NCBI GenBank assembly: GCA_964654665.1 | Contig: CAZZKV010000001.1 | Span: forward strand, 62,001 to 126,000 | Direction: 5' to 3' | Source of the DNA: CALCKU01 sp964654665 | GTDB lineage: Bacteria; Pseudomonadota; Alphaproteobacteria; Caulobacterales; Maricaulaceae | Length of the DNA: 64,000 nucleotides | Shown: in pieces, positions 6,504 through 15,018 of the stretch | How positions within the stretch are numbered: position 1 is the first letter of the stretch | Layout: the number at the start of each line of letters is the position of its first letter | Program-made: the position numbers and the translations under genes | The notes under the pieces: model-generated | Database searches by the model: none | Seen by the model: only the letters and a program-made list of their open reading frames with translations | What the model was told of the DNA's origin: nothing

Positions 6504-9341
6504 ATGTCAACTTCAGCAGCCGTTAATTCCAAATCTCATGTCGTATTGGTGGATGGCTCGGGTTATATATTTCGTGCCTATCACGCGCTTCCCCCGTTAA
6601 CCCGCAAGACGGATGGCTTGCCTATCGGAGCCGTTGCCGGGTTTTCCAATATGCTGTTTAAATTATTACGCGACCAAAATGACGATGATCGGCCCACGCA
6701 TTTTGCGGTTATTTTTGATGCCAGTGGTAAAACCTTTCGCAGCGATATTTATCCGGAATATAAGATGAACCGGTCAGAAACGCCCGAAGACCTTATTCCT
6801 CAATTTCCGTTAACGCGTGATGCGACCCGGGCTTTTGGGGCGCCGGCGGTTGAAATGACAGGGTTTGAAGCGGATGACCTTATCGCGACCTATGCCCGCC
6901 AAGCCGAAGCCAAGGGTGCGCGGGTGACGATTATCAGTTCGGATAAAGATTTGATGCAATTGATATCAAACCGGATCACCATGGTTGATACAATGAAAAA
7001 CAAGGTCATGAGCTTTCCCGAAGTCGAAGCTAAATTTGGCGTGGGTCCAGATAAAGTTATTGATATTCAGTCACTCGCCGGCGATAGCGTCGATAATGTG
7101 CCCGGTGTTCCGGGGATTGGTGTTAAGACTGCGGCTTTGCTTATTAATCAATTTGGTGATTTGGATAATTTATTGGCCCGTGCGGATGAAATACCGCAGA
7201 AGGGGCGCCGTGAAAAATTGCTGGAATTTGCCGATAATGCCCGTATTTCACGTGAACTTGTAACCCTTAAGACAGATGTCGATGTTGACGTTGCTCTCGA
7301 AGATTTGGCCGTATCTGACCCTGATATTGACGTATTGTTTGATTTTCTTGAAGCCATGACATTTCGAACATTGACAGCCCGTGTGCGAGCCGCGCTTGGG
7401 GAAGGCGACACGGATGGATTACGCCGTGATGATACTCGTCCGGTATTTGAACGCCCCGGTGAGCGGTCTTTGCCGGATAATGTACTGTTTGATAAAGATA
7501 AATATGAATGTGTAACGACAATTGAACGGCTTAACCATTGGATTGCCCGTGGGTATGAGAGCGGCGTTATTGGCCTTGATCTGGAAACCGATAGTCTTGA
7601 TAGCGCTGCGGCCAATATGGTCGGCATTTGTCTGGCCGTGGCTGATAATGAAGCGTGTTATATTCCTTTGGCCCATAAGGGTGGGGAGGATATGTTTGGC
7701 GAAAGGGCACCTGTGCAAATTCCGATACAGGCTGCGCTGGATGCTTTAGAACCTTTGTTGCACGATGCAAGTGTTTTGAAAATCGGGCAAAATTTCAAAT
7801 ATGATCTCGGCGTGTTTCAGCGTTATAAGGGACAGGGTCAAACGCTGCGCCCCACCCCTTATGACGATACTATGCTTATGTCTTACGCTTTGGCGGGCGG
7901 GCTGCATGGTCATGGTATGGATTATCTGGCGGAAACATTTTTCGGCTATAAACCGATCAGTTTTAAAGAGATTGCCGGGACAGGGAAAAAGCAAAAAACA
8001 TTTGATCAACTCACATTGGAAGAGGCTACGCCCTATGCGGCCGAAGATGCGGATGTTACCTTGCGTTTGTGGAAATTCCTTAAGCCCAAATTAGGTCTCT
8101 CACAGGTTGCGAGCGTTTACGAAAGGCTAGAGCGCCCCTTGCCAGCGGTGATAGCGGCTATGGAAAACCAAGGCATTAAAGTTGACCGCGCAGTTCTGGC
8201 ACGGTTGTCCTCCGATTTTGCCCAGAAAATGGCAGGGCTGGAAGCTGAGGCCCATGAGTTGGCTGCAGGGCCGTTTAACCTAGGGAGTCCGAAACAACTC
8301 GGAGAAATCCTGTTTGATAAAATGGCCTTGCCTGGCGGGAAAAAAACGAAAACCGGAGCCTGGCAGACGGGCGCGGGTGTTTTGGAAGATTTGGCCGCCT
8401 CTGGCGAAAAACTGCCGCAAGTTATTTTGGACTGGCGACATTACGCCAAGCTTAAATCCACCTATACCGATACTTTGGTTGCGCAAATAAACCCGAATAC
8501 CGGGCGCGTGCATACAAGTTTTTCTTTGGCGGCGACAACAACTGGGCGGCTATCATCCTCTGACCCTAATTTGCAAAATATTCCAATCCGAACGGATGAC
8601 GGGCGTAAAATTCGCGATGCATTTGTAGCAGAGGCCGACCATGTTTTGGTTGCGGCCGATTACTCGCAGATTGAGCTGCGCCTGTTGGCGCATGTCGCTA
8701 ATTTACCGACAATGAAACAGGCTTTTGCTGACGGGGTGGATATTCATGCTTTAACCGCGTCTGAAATGTTCGGGGTGAGTCTGGATGACATGGATGCGGC
8801 GACGCGCCGCCGAGCCAAAGCCATTAATTTTGGAATTATTTATGGGATTTCTGCATTTGGACTGGCCAATAATCTGGGGATATCACGCTCTGAGGCTTCG
8901 GATTATATTAAGAGTTATTTTGAAAAATTTCCAGGTATTAAAGCCTATATGGACGCCGCTAAAGCTGAGGCCCGCGAGTATGGTTATGTTAAAACGCTCT
9001 TTGGCCGTAAATGTCATATCAAAGGGATTAAGGACCGTAATCAGGCTGTGCGCGGCTTTGGGGAACGTCAGGCTATTAATGCACCGATCCAAGGGGGGGC
9101 TGCCGATATAATTCGCCGCGCGATGATCCGAATGCCCGAGGCGATTGCTCCGATTGCCGGTGCGCGAATGTTGTTGCAAGTGCATGATGAACTGGTATTT
9201 GAAGTGCCTGAAAATAACGCTGATACCCTTATTCACCGCGTGAAAAAGATAATGGAAACAGCCCATCTTCCGGCTATTGATATTTCTGTGCCCTTGGTTG
9301 TTGATGCGCAGGCGGCTAAAAATTGGAATGATGCGCATTAG
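6504..9341 (+). CDS. polA: DNA polymerase I
   Basis: 945 residues. The start at 6504 is chosen because AAGGA lies 7 bp upstream; an ATG at 6486 lacks a site. It has a 5'-3' exonuclease domain (residues 1 to about 300, VDGSGYIFRAYHALPP, EADDLIATYA), a 3'-5' exonuclease domain with the metal-binding DLETDSLD so proofreading should be intact, and a polymerase domain with DYSQIELRLLAH (motif A), RRAKAINFGIIYG (O helix) and VHDELVFEVP (motif C). It fills gaps in repair and removes Okazaki primers. It stands alone between the divergent TonB gene and gpmA. Confidence 0.97.
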   Translation: MSTSAAVNSKSHVVLVDGSGYIFRAYHALPPLTRKTDGLPIGAVAGFSNMLFKLLRDQNDDDRPTHFAVIFDASGKTFRSDIYPEYKMNRSETPEDLIPQFPLTRDATRAFGAPAVEMTGFEADDLIATYARQAEAKGARVTIISSDKDLMQLISNRITMVDTMKNKVMSFPEVEAKFGVGPDKVIDIQSLAGDSVDNVPGVPGIGVKTAALLINQFGDLDNLLARADEIPQKGRREKLLEFADNARISRELVTLKTDVDVDVALEDLAVSDPDIDVLFDFLEAMTFRTLTARVRAALGEGDTDGLRRDDTRPVFERPGERSLPDNVLFDKDKYECVTTIERLNHWIARGYESGVIGLDLETDSLDSAAANMVGICLAVADNEACYIPLAHKGGEDMFGERAPVQIPIQAALDALEPLLHDASVLKIGQNFKYDLGVFQRYKGQGQTLRPTPYDDTMLMSYALAGGLHGHGMDYLAETFFGYKPISFKEIAGTGKKQKTFDQLTLEEATPYAAEDADVTLRLWKFLKPKLGLSQVASVYERLERPLPAVIAAMENQGIKVDRAVLARLSSDFAQKMAGLEAEAHELAAGPFNLGSPKQLGEILFDKMALPGGKKTKTGAWQTGAGVLEDLAASGEKLPQVILDWRHYAKLKSTYTDTLVAQINPNTGRVHTSFSLAATTTGRLSSSDPNLQNIPIRTDDGRKIRDAFVAEADHVLVAADYSQIELRLLAHVANLPTMKQAFADGVDIHALTASEMFGVSLDDMDAATRRRAKAINFGIIYGISAFGLANNLGISRSEASDYIKSYFEKFPGIKAYMDAAKAEAREYGYVKTLFGRKCHIKGIKDRNQAVRGFGERQAINAPIQGGAADIIRRAMIRMPEAIAPIAGARMLLQVHDELVFEVPENNADTLIHRVKKIMETAHLPAIDISVPLVVDAQAAKNWNDAH

Positions 9342-9449
9342 GCAAGATGAAATGAACAAATCGCTGTGTTTAGTCAGTAACGCGGTGGTAATAAGCATCG
9401 CTTTTTTAACTAGCTTTGTTCATAAGCGCGATAAATCATAAAGGATGTA

Positions 9450-10187
9450 ATGACTATGACTAAACTTGTTCTTGTCCGGCATGGGCAAAGCCAATGGAAC
9501 CTTGAAAACCGGTTTACGGGATGGGTAGATGTCGGGTTGACCGCAGCCGGTGTGAAAGAGGCTAAAAAAGCTGGTAAGCTTTTGGCCAAAGAAGCGATCG
9601 ATTTTGATATTGCCTTTACCAGCTATCAACGGCGCGCGATTAAAACCTTATGGTTGGCTCTGGAAGAAGCTGAACAATTTCATATTCCAGTAACCAAGGA
9701 TTGGCGGCTTAATGAGCGCCATTACGGCGGCTTAACTGGGCTTAATAAACAGGAAACCCGGGATAAACATGGGGATGAACAAGTACATATCTGGCGACGC
9801 AGTTTTGATATTCCCCCGCCGCAAATTGATATAAAGAGTGAATTTCACCCCTCAAAAGATGATAAATATAAGGGTATAGACCCTGCCGAATTACCTACAG
9901 GCGAAAGCTTGAAAATAACGACAGAGCGTGTGCTGCCCTATTTTGAAGGTCAAATTATGCCGTTTATCAAGGCGGGTTCGAATATTATTATTTCGGCTCA
10001 TGGCAATTCTTTACGGGCTTTGATGAAACGTATTTTTGATGTTGCGGATACTGATATTCCGGGGTTTGAATTTCCAACCGGCAATCCATTGTTGATAGAT
10101 TTGGAAGACAGGAGTTTGGTTGTAAAATCTGCGCAATATTTGGATAAGAAACGGGCAAAAGACTTGCCGGAGATAAAAACTGCCTAA
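9450..10187 (+). CDS. gpmA: 2,3-bisphosphoglycerate-dependent phosphoglycerate mutase
   Basis: 245 residues. LVLVRHGQSQWNLENRFTGWVDVGLT carries the catalytic His of the RHG motif; the acid residue (RLNERHYGGLTGLNK) and the second catalytic His (ISAHGNSLRALMK) are present. It interconverts 3- and 2-phosphoglycerate in glycolysis. AAGGA at 9441 is 4 bp from ATG 9450 and 10 bp from ATG 9456; the second start gives the family-typical MTKLVLVRHG. The ribD-like gene follows 13 bp after the stop. Confidence 0.96.
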   Translation: MTMTKLVLVRHGQSQWNLENRFTGWVDVGLTAAGVKEAKKAGKLLAKEAIDFDIAFTSYQRRAIKTLWLALEEAEQFHIPVTKDWRLNERHYGGLTGLNKQETRDKHGDEQVHIWRRSFDIPPPQIDIKSEFHPSKDDKYKGIDPAELPTGESLKITTERVLPYFEGQIMPFIKAGSNIIISAHGNSLRALMKRIFDVADTDIPGFEFPTGNPLLIDLEDRSLVVKSAQYLDKKRAKDLPEIKTA

Positions 10188-10200
10188 TGACGCACATTAT

Positions 10201-10617
10201 ATGGCGATCGCCCTTAGGCTAGCGCGCGGGCAAAAAGGGCGTACAGCAGAAAACCCTTCTGTAGGATGTGTGCTTGTTAAAGATGGAAGTGTTATTGGAC
10301 AAGGCGTAACCTCGGACGGCGGGCGGCCGCACGGCGAAACCAATGCCTTGCAAGTGGCCGGACGCTCCGCCAAAGGGGCTACCGCTTATGTTACCCTAGA
10401 GCCATGTTCGCATTACGGTCAAACCGCGCCTTGTGCGAATGCCCTAATCGAAGCGGAAATTACCCGTTGTGTCATCGCTGTAATTGATCCGGACCCGCGT
10501 GTTCATTGGCGCGGAGCGGCCCTGTTACAAGAAGCCGGTATAGATACGGTCATCGGGGAAGGGCGCGATACAGCTCTTGAGATAAATGCGGAATTTTTTA
10601 ATCGGTTTCCCGGCTAA
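10201..10617 (+). CDS. RibD-type pyrimidine deaminase, deaminase domain only
   Basis: 138 residues matching the N-terminal deaminase half of RibD: PHGETNAL (zinc His and catalytic Glu) and LEPCSHYGQTAPCANAL (two zinc Cys). It would deaminate the diaminopyrimidine intermediate of riboflavin synthesis. The protein stops at EINAEFFNRFPG, exactly at the linker where full-length RibD continues into the reductase domain, which is absent. At the other end the conserved D-x-x-Y-M residues are encoded in frame upstream of ATG 10201 (N-D-A-H-Y), yet the only possible start before the stop is CTG at 10180. Either a one-base deletion after the ATG at 10188, a CTG start, or a real shortened enzyme. Confidence 0.75.
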   Translation: MAIALRLARGQKGRTAENPSVGCVLVKDGSVIGQGVTSDGGRPHGETNALQVAGRSAKGATAYVTLEPCSHYGQTAPCANALIEAEITRCVIAVIDPDPRVHWRGAALLQEAGIDTVIGEGRDTALEINAEFFNRFPG

Positions 10618-10622
10618 AAAGT

Positions 10623-10666
10623 GCGGCCGCCGCGGGGTTAGGGAGGGGGTGCCCCGGCGGCGACCG
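10623..10666. terminator. GC-rich stem-loop between convergent genes
   Basis: GCCGCC(GC)GGGG at about 10626-10637 can pair with CCCCGGCGGC at about 10652-10661, with an outer GCGG/CCGC. There is no T tract, so it is not a classical intrinsic terminator, but it sits between the convergent ribD and hsp20 genes and may act as a transcript end or barrier. Confidence 0.4.
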
Positions 10667-10726
10667 CTTCATTCGCGAGATGCGTCCCAAAGGGGGGAGG
10701 ACGATATCAATCGCGTCTGATCTCTT

Positions 10727-11227
10727 TTACGCAGCTTTCGTCTTGCGATTTGCTTTCCGCGTAATTAACTTTTCGTCAGATTGACCCTTTACAGTGTTAC
10801 CAATTGCAATTTTGCGCGGTTTCAAAGCTTCGGGCAATTCTCGTACTAAGGTGATAACGAGCAGGCCATTATTCAATCCGGCCGCGGTCACAATGACGTG
10901 ATCGGCGAGTTGGAAACGGCGCTCAAATCCGCGTTCAGCAATACCGCGATGCAGATAGTCTAGCCCATCGTCATTTGCGTTTTCACCGGGCGTTTTACGG
11001 CCTGTGACTGTCAGTACATTTTGATTGCTCTCTATGTCGATGTCGGCTTCGGAAAACCCAGCAACAGCGAGTTCAATCCGGTAGTTATTTTCATCCAATT
11101 TGGCAATATTATAAGGGGGATAGGCCGATCCAGTATCAAGTTGTTGACTGGCGGCATCTATCAAATTGGCCATATGGTCAAAACCGACGAAGCTGCGGTA
11201 AAGGGGGGTAAAATCATAATGTCTCAT
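10727..11227 (-). CDS. Small heat-shock protein, Hsp20/IbpA family
   Basis: 166 residues. It has the IbpA-type N-terminus (YRSFVGFDHMANLID), an alpha-crystallin domain (YPPYNIAKLDENNYRIELAVAGFSEADIDI...LTVTG...YLHRGIAERGFERRFQLADHV) and the C-terminal AGLNNGLLVITLVRELPEALKPRKIAI with the IxI-like anchor. These proteins hold unfolding proteins for refolding by DnaK/ClpB. The basic tail (KLITRKANRKTKAA) is longer than usual. Upstream are a heat-shock promoter candidate and a ROSE-like leader. Confidence 0.93.
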   Translation of the reverse strand: MRHYDFTPLYRSFVGFDHMANLIDAASQQLDTGSAYPPYNIAKLDENNYRIELAVAGFSEADIDIESNQNVLTVTGRKTPGENANDDGLDYLHRGIAERGFERRFQLADHVIVTAAGLNNGLLVITLVRELPEALKPRKIAIGNTVKGQSDEKLITRKANRKTKAA

Positions 11228-11233
11228 TGTATC

Positions 11234-11298
11234 ATCCTTTTAAAAAGCAATGTTAAATTTGGGCGCTCACCACGAGCCGCCCGGGTTTAGCAAAGCCC
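11234..11298 (-). promoter_or_regulatory. ROSE-like RNA thermometer in hsp20 leader
   Basis: In mRNA sense the 5' untranslated region holds a weak hairpin (GGGCTTTGCTAAACCC, 11298-11283), a strong hairpin (GGGC-GGCTC/GAGC-GCCC, 11282-11261), then TTGCT (11250-11246) facing the ribosome-binding site AAAGGAT (about 11240-11234). A U[U/C]GCU segment pairing with AGGA is the hallmark of the last ROSE hairpin in proteobacterial small heat-shock genes. Heating would free the ribosome-binding site. Confidence 0.6.
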
Positions 11299-11320
11299 AA
11301 TTTGGCACTTTGCATAGTTC

Positions 11321-11349
11321 TAGGTAGGAAGATTTTTTTGGAGTTCAAG
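11321..11349 (-). promoter_or_regulatory. Candidate sigma32 (RpoH) promoter of hsp20
   Basis: On the minus strand CTTGAA (11349-11344), a 15-bp spacer, then CCTACCTA (11328-11321). The -35 is a perfect RpoH core and the spacing fits; the -10 is only partly like CCCCAT/CCTATNT. Confidence 0.5.
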
Positions 11350-11411
11350 AGCTTGCCAGCCGCGTGATTTACGCTAGGACTATGGCTGAATTTACAGTTG
11401 GAGAGAACAGC

Positions 11412-12296
11412 ATGGTATTAAAAACACTTTCAAGAGGTATTGTATCGGCCGCTATTTTGGGCCTGACCGCGTGTGGTTCTGGCGGGGATACGCCGGCCAC
11501 GTCTACAGCCAGTACAAAGGCTCAATCAACAGCCCAAGCCCCTGCGGCTGTCACACTAGCCAGTGTCATTGCCGCGCCGCGCCGCGCCAAAGATGCGGTG
11601 CGCGATAAGTATCGTAACCCGAAAGAAACCTTGGAGTTTTTTGGTGTTGGCCCCGGCAAGACGGTCGCCGAGATTTGGCCGGGTTGGTATACAGATGTTA
11701 TTGCCCCATATTTGGCTGCCAATGACGGCCAATATGTGGCTGTACTTTATAAAGAAGGGATCAATGAACGCCTTGATAAACGTTTGGCGGCTTACAAGGA
11801 AAAATATGCCGATGAATCGGTTTATGGAACAATTCAATACGGAGCGTTTTTGAAGGATAATTATGACATTCTACCGGAAAATAGTGTCGATATCCTACTG
11901 TCTTTCCGTAATGTGCATAACTGGATGGGCGGCGGATATGGTCAAGAGGCCTTTAATGCGTTTTATGCGGCAGTTAAACCGGGCGGAACTCTCGGTATTG
12001 TAGAGCATCGATTGCCAGAGTCTGCTGTACAAAACCCACGCGGACAAACAGGCTATGTGCAGGAAAGCTATATGAAAGCTCTGGCAAAAAAAGCCGGATT
12101 TGAATTTGTCGAGAGTAGCGAAGTTAATGCTAATCCCAAAGATACGGCTGATCATCCTTATGGAGTTTGGACTTTACCACCGCGCTCACGTCTTCCAAAA
12201 GATGATGATCCCAATAAAGATGACTTTGATGCCGAGCTTTATAAAAATATTGGCGAGAGTGACCGCGCGACATTGAAATTTAGAAAACCATTATAA
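11412..12296 (+). CDS. Exported lipoprotein of the COG4798 methyltransferase-like family
   Basis: Start ATG 11412 is chosen for GGAGAG 7 bp upstream; a GTG at 11364 extends the frame but would bury the signal. The first 24 residues are a lipoprotein signal with lipobox LTAC-G. After a Thr/Ala-rich linker comes a methyltransferase-like fold: RNPKETLEFFGVGPGKTVAEIWPGWYTDVIAPYLA (motif I region), LLSFRNVHNWMG and AVKPGGTLGIVEHR. Family members are annotated as predicted S-adenosylmethionine-dependent methyltransferases, yet the export signal places this one outside the cytoplasm where that cofactor is not expected. Substrate unknown. Confidence 0.8.
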   Translation: MVLKTLSRGIVSAAILGLTACGSGGDTPATSTASTKAQSTAQAPAAVTLASVIAAPRRAKDAVRDKYRNPKETLEFFGVGPGKTVAEIWPGWYTDVIAPYLAANDGQYVAVLYKEGINERLDKRLAAYKEKYADESVYGTIQYGAFLKDNYDILPENSVDILLSFRNVHNWMGGGYGQEAFNAFYAAVKPGGTLGIVEHRLPESAVQNPRGQTGYVQESYMKALAKKAGFEFVESSEVNANPKDTADHPYGVWTLPPRSRLPKDDDPNKDDFDAELYKNIGESDRATLKFRKPL

Positions 12297-12312
12297 GTAG
12301 TGTAAAAAAGGA

Positions 12313-12333
12313 CTCGCGCTTGCGCGGGTTTTT
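12313..12333 (+). terminator. Rho-independent terminator
   Basis: Stem CTCGCGC/GCGCGGG at 12313-12328 with a TT loop, followed by T5 (12329-12333), right after the methyltransferase-like gene. A second small GCGC hairpin follows. Confidence 0.7.
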
Positions 12334-12375
12334 GCGCATAAAGCGCAGCAATACTGCCGGAGAAAGGGCCTAAAT

Positions 12376-12669
12376 ATGGAAAATGCAGAAATCGCCGCAA
12401 AAATGACCGAAGCGCTTGAAAAAGCAGGCGGCACAGATAAATCGGTGAAGTTTGATTTTGGAGATGATGGTGTCATTTTCGCTTCAGGTACTGAGGCCAC
12501 AACAGATGACAATGATGCAGATTGCACCATTTCAGTATCCAAAGATGATTTTATATCACTAGCCGAAGGGAATCTTGATCCGATGATGGCCTTTATGTCC
12601 GGCAAATTGAAAGTGGCTGGCGATATGTCTGTTGCGATGGGATTGCAGAGCATTTTTTCAAATATGTAA
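12376..12669 (+). CDS. SCP2 sterol-carrier domain protein
   Basis: 97 residues that are a single SCP2 domain: VKFDFGDDGVIFASG, CTISVSKDDFISLAEGNLDPMMAFMSGKLKVAGDMSVAMGLQSIF. The (D)PxxAFMSGKLKVxGD segment is diagnostic. Such proteins bind acyl chains or other hydrophobic ligands, probably in the cytoplasm. AGAAAGGGCC precedes the ATG. It is enclosed by terminators on both sides, so it is probably monocistronic. Confidence 0.9.
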   Translation: MENAEIAAKMTEALEKAGGTDKSVKFDFGDDGVIFASGTEATTDDNDADCTISVSKDDFISLAEGNLDPMMAFMSGKLKVAGDMSVAMGLQSIFSNM

Positions 12670-12697
12670 ACGGGTTATAGTCAAATAAAGTTTAAAC

Positions 12698-12722
12698 TGG
12701 GCTGCTTTTGCAGCCCGTTTTT
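12698..12722 (+). terminator. Rho-independent terminator of SCP2 gene
   Basis: Stem GGGCTGC/GCAGCCC (12699-12705 with 12710-12716), TTTT loop, then G and T5. Confidence 0.88.
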
Positions 12723-12738
12723 GTAAGGATAGGCAGGC

Positions 12739-13704
12739 TTGAAAAAGACGCTGAATTTTGAAACAGCCGAGATTGTGCGTCCATTAGGCCGGGCTATCCC
12801 TGAAGACCTCGCGCCGCGCTTGCGGTCCTATTATATAAACAGGGGTGATTTATGTCTGCGGGTTATGTTCGCAACGTCGGCTAAAAGTGAGCCGCGGGGC
12901 AGCATAATCTTTTCCCCCGGACGAACAGAATTTAGTGAAAAATATCTAGAAACTTTAGCGGATTTGACCGCGCGCGGATTTAACATTTTGATATTGGACC
13001 CGCGCGGGCAAGGTCTATCAGACCGGTTGACGGATGATCCGTTAAAAAGCTATGTCCGCGATTTTCAGGACTATGCTGATGATTTGGCCTTTGCCGCGGA
13101 ACAATTTGCGCCGTTATTACCAAAGCCGCATTTGCTTTTTGGCCATTCTATGGGCGGAACTATTGTATTACAGGCCGTTATCAGTGGGGCCATGAGTCCA
13201 AGTGCCGTTATATGTAGTGCGCCGATGTTAGGCCTTTTCGATCTGGAAAGCTCTGTAACATCATGGCTTATACGCCTGATGAGCCATCTTGGATTTAAGA
13301 AAAAAAACTTACCCTTTCAAACACAAAAGCAAGGTATTCCTATACCGTTTGAAAATAATAAATTGACATCAGATCCTAAACGCTACGCCATATGGGCCTC
13401 ATATTTTTTAAATATACCGAAGTTGCGCGTTGGCCAACCCACTTATGGCTGGATCACGGCCGCACTTAGGTCGATGGCTTTTGTTAATCGGAATGCTTCA
13501 AAATTGAAAATTCCAGGATTGATCATTGCCGCAGGGGCCGACCCAATTGTTGATCCGGCTTCCAATAAAGCCTTTGCTCGGGCCGCGGGGATTGAATTTG
13601 ACGTTGTCGCGGGTGCACGCCACGAACTTTTTATGGAACAAGATATATATCGAGATCGTTTTTTTGCGCGTATTGACAAATTTCTGGACGATAGTGGGTT
13701 ATAG
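12739..13704 (+). CDS. Alpha/beta hydrolase, lysophospholipase (PldB) type
   Basis: 321 residues from a TTG start with GGCAGG immediately upstream; the next in-frame Met is at residue 43 and would cut the fold. The nucleophile elbow GHSMGG is near residue 136, the acid is likely in AAGADPIVD near 274, and the His is in AGARHELFMEQD near 297. ILDPRGQGLSDR is the typical oxyanion-side loop of lysophospholipases. No signal peptide is visible. Substrate (lysophospholipid or monoacylglycerol) is inferred from the family. Confidence 0.85.
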   Translation: MKKTLNFETAEIVRPLGRAIPEDLAPRLRSYYINRGDLCLRVMFATSAKSEPRGSIIFSPGRTEFSEKYLETLADLTARGFNILILDPRGQGLSDRLTDDPLKSYVRDFQDYADDLAFAAEQFAPLLPKPHLLFGHSMGGTIVLQAVISGAMSPSAVICSAPMLGLFDLESSVTSWLIRLMSHLGFKKKNLPFQTQKQGIPIPFENNKLTSDPKRYAIWASYFLNIPKLRVGQPTYGWITAALRSMAFVNRNASKLKIPGLIIAAGADPIVDPASNKAFARAAGIEFDVVAGARHELFMEQDIYRDRFFARIDKFLDDSGL

Positions 13705-13726
13705 GCCATTGCCGTTCAGGATAGTT

Positions 13727-14587
13727 TTAAGACGGTGTCATTGCCCGCCCAAGATAAGTGTAAAGTTCGGGTAATAAGCCTGCGTCCCCGACGGCAACAA
13801 CGCGCCCGCCGTTAATCGCCGGATTACCATGCCAATTTGTAAGCGCCCCGCCGGCGCCTTCGATAATCGGTAACAAGGCCCGGACATCGCAGGGTTTAAG
13901 CATGGCTTCAATAATAATATCCATCCGTCCGCTGGCCAGAAGTGCATAACCAAAGGCGTCCAGCCCAAGGCGAGAGAATTGTGTGCCGCTGCGAATGATG
14001 TTATATGCAGCTAATTCGCCGGGGCCGAACATGGATAAGGGTTCGGTGCATCCCAGAACAGCCTGACTCAGAGCCGGGCAGGGCCGCGATGATAGGGTCA
14101 TTTTACCTTGAGCGTCGAGTCTATAAGCTTCACCCGGACGTCCCCAAAAACTTTGATCCATAGCGGGAAAATCCATCAGGCCCAATATAGGTTTCCCTTT
14201 GAAACTAACAGCAATAAGGGTTGACCAAACAGGGACGCCAGCCACGAAACCGCGGGTGCCATCAATAGGGTCGAGGGTCCAAAGCCAATCGTTTTGACCA
14301 ATGATAGGGTCAAATTCCTCGCCTTCGATGTGATCGTCAGGAAAGGCTGTTGTTATTAGTTTGCGCAGATTTTTTTCGGCGTCTGTGTCGGCATTAGTGA
14401 CAGGATCAAATCCGGTGTTCGCTTTATTATCAATAACCATTCCTTTTTCGAATAAGGGCAAGGTAATGGTTCGCGCAGCAAGCCGTAGTTGTTCCATTAA
14501 GGCAAAGCGGCTTTCAAGGTCGTTTTGGGGTAAGTGCGGAGATGTAACAGACATAGAAGGCGGCCTATCACGCCGCCTTGTTATCAT
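13727..14587 (-). CDS. hisN: Inositol-monophosphatase-family phosphatase, probable histidinol-phosphatase
   Basis: 286 residues. Metal-site motifs are present: DPVTNADTDAE, EGEEF, WTLDPIDGTRGFVAGVPVW (the DPIDGT core) and a C-terminal CDVRALLPIIEGAGG (family WDxAAG position). The DPIDGTRxF form and overall match point to the HisN-type histidinol-phosphate phosphatase rather than a true inositol phosphatase. AAAGG is 6 bp before ATG 14587; an alternative ATG at 14554 lies just behind an AAGGCGGC/GCCGCCTT stem that would then fall in the leader. It follows the XRE regulator gene on the same strand. Confidence 0.82.
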   Translation of the reverse strand: MITRRRDRPPSMSVTSPHLPQNDLESRFALMEQLRLAARTITLPLFEKGMVIDNKANTGFDPVTNADTDAEKNLRKLITTAFPDDHIEGEEFDPIIGQNDWLWTLDPIDGTRGFVAGVPVWSTLIAVSFKGKPILGLMDFPAMDQSFWGRPGEAYRLDAQGKMTLSSRPCPALSQAVLGCTEPLSMFGPGELAAYNIIRSGTQFSRLGLDAFGYALLASGRMDIIIEAMLKPCDVRALLPIIEGAGGALTNWHGNPAINGGRVVAVGDAGLLPELYTYLGRAMTPS

Positions 14588-14613
14588 AAAGCCTTTAGAT
14601 CATTATAAAGCGC

Positions 14614-15018
14614 CTAAGGGGCGACGAGGCGCAAAGGTGTTGTTTTTGCTATTTCCAGAGATTTGGCGAGGTCTAGCAAATGTTTACGAGGTTCGGGGCC
14701 TAATGCATAATAGGCGCGAATAAGATCCATTGTCTCTTTTTTGGATAAAACATCAGGGGCTAATATTTCAGGATTTGGTTCATCAAATATACCATTGCGT
14801 TCAGATAACCCTTCATAAAAATACTGCACAGGTACGGAGAGTGCTTCTGAAAGCTCAAATAGGCGAGCGGCGCTCACTCGGTTTGCTCCGCATTCATATT
14901 TCTGGATTTGTTGAAAGCGAATCCCGACCTGTTCACCGAGAACTTGCTGGGTTAAGCCTAGAAGACGGCGGCGGCGGCGAAGACGTTTTCCAACATGCAA
15001 GTCGATATTATTGGTCAT
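14614..15018 (-). CDS. XRE-family transcriptional regulator (PraR/PhrR-like)
   Basis: 134 residues. The N-terminal Cro/CI helix-turn-helix spans about 8-66 (VGKRLRRRRRLLGLTQQVLGEQVGIRFQQIQKYECGANRVSAARLFELSEAL), followed by PVQYFYEGL and a helical tail with KKETMDLIRAYYALGPEPRKHLLDLAKSL. This layout is a highly conserved alphaproteobacterial family including PraR and PhrR of rhizobia. Targets cannot be read from the sequence. The gene sits upstream of hisN and faces a 294-bp gap. Confidence 0.88.
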   Translation of the reverse strand: MTNNIDLHVGKRLRRRRRLLGLTQQVLGEQVGIRFQQIQKYECGANRVSAARLFELSEALSVPVQYFYEGLSERNGIFDEPNPEILAPDVLSKKETMDLIRAYYALGPEPRKHLLDLAKSLEIAKTTPLRLVAP

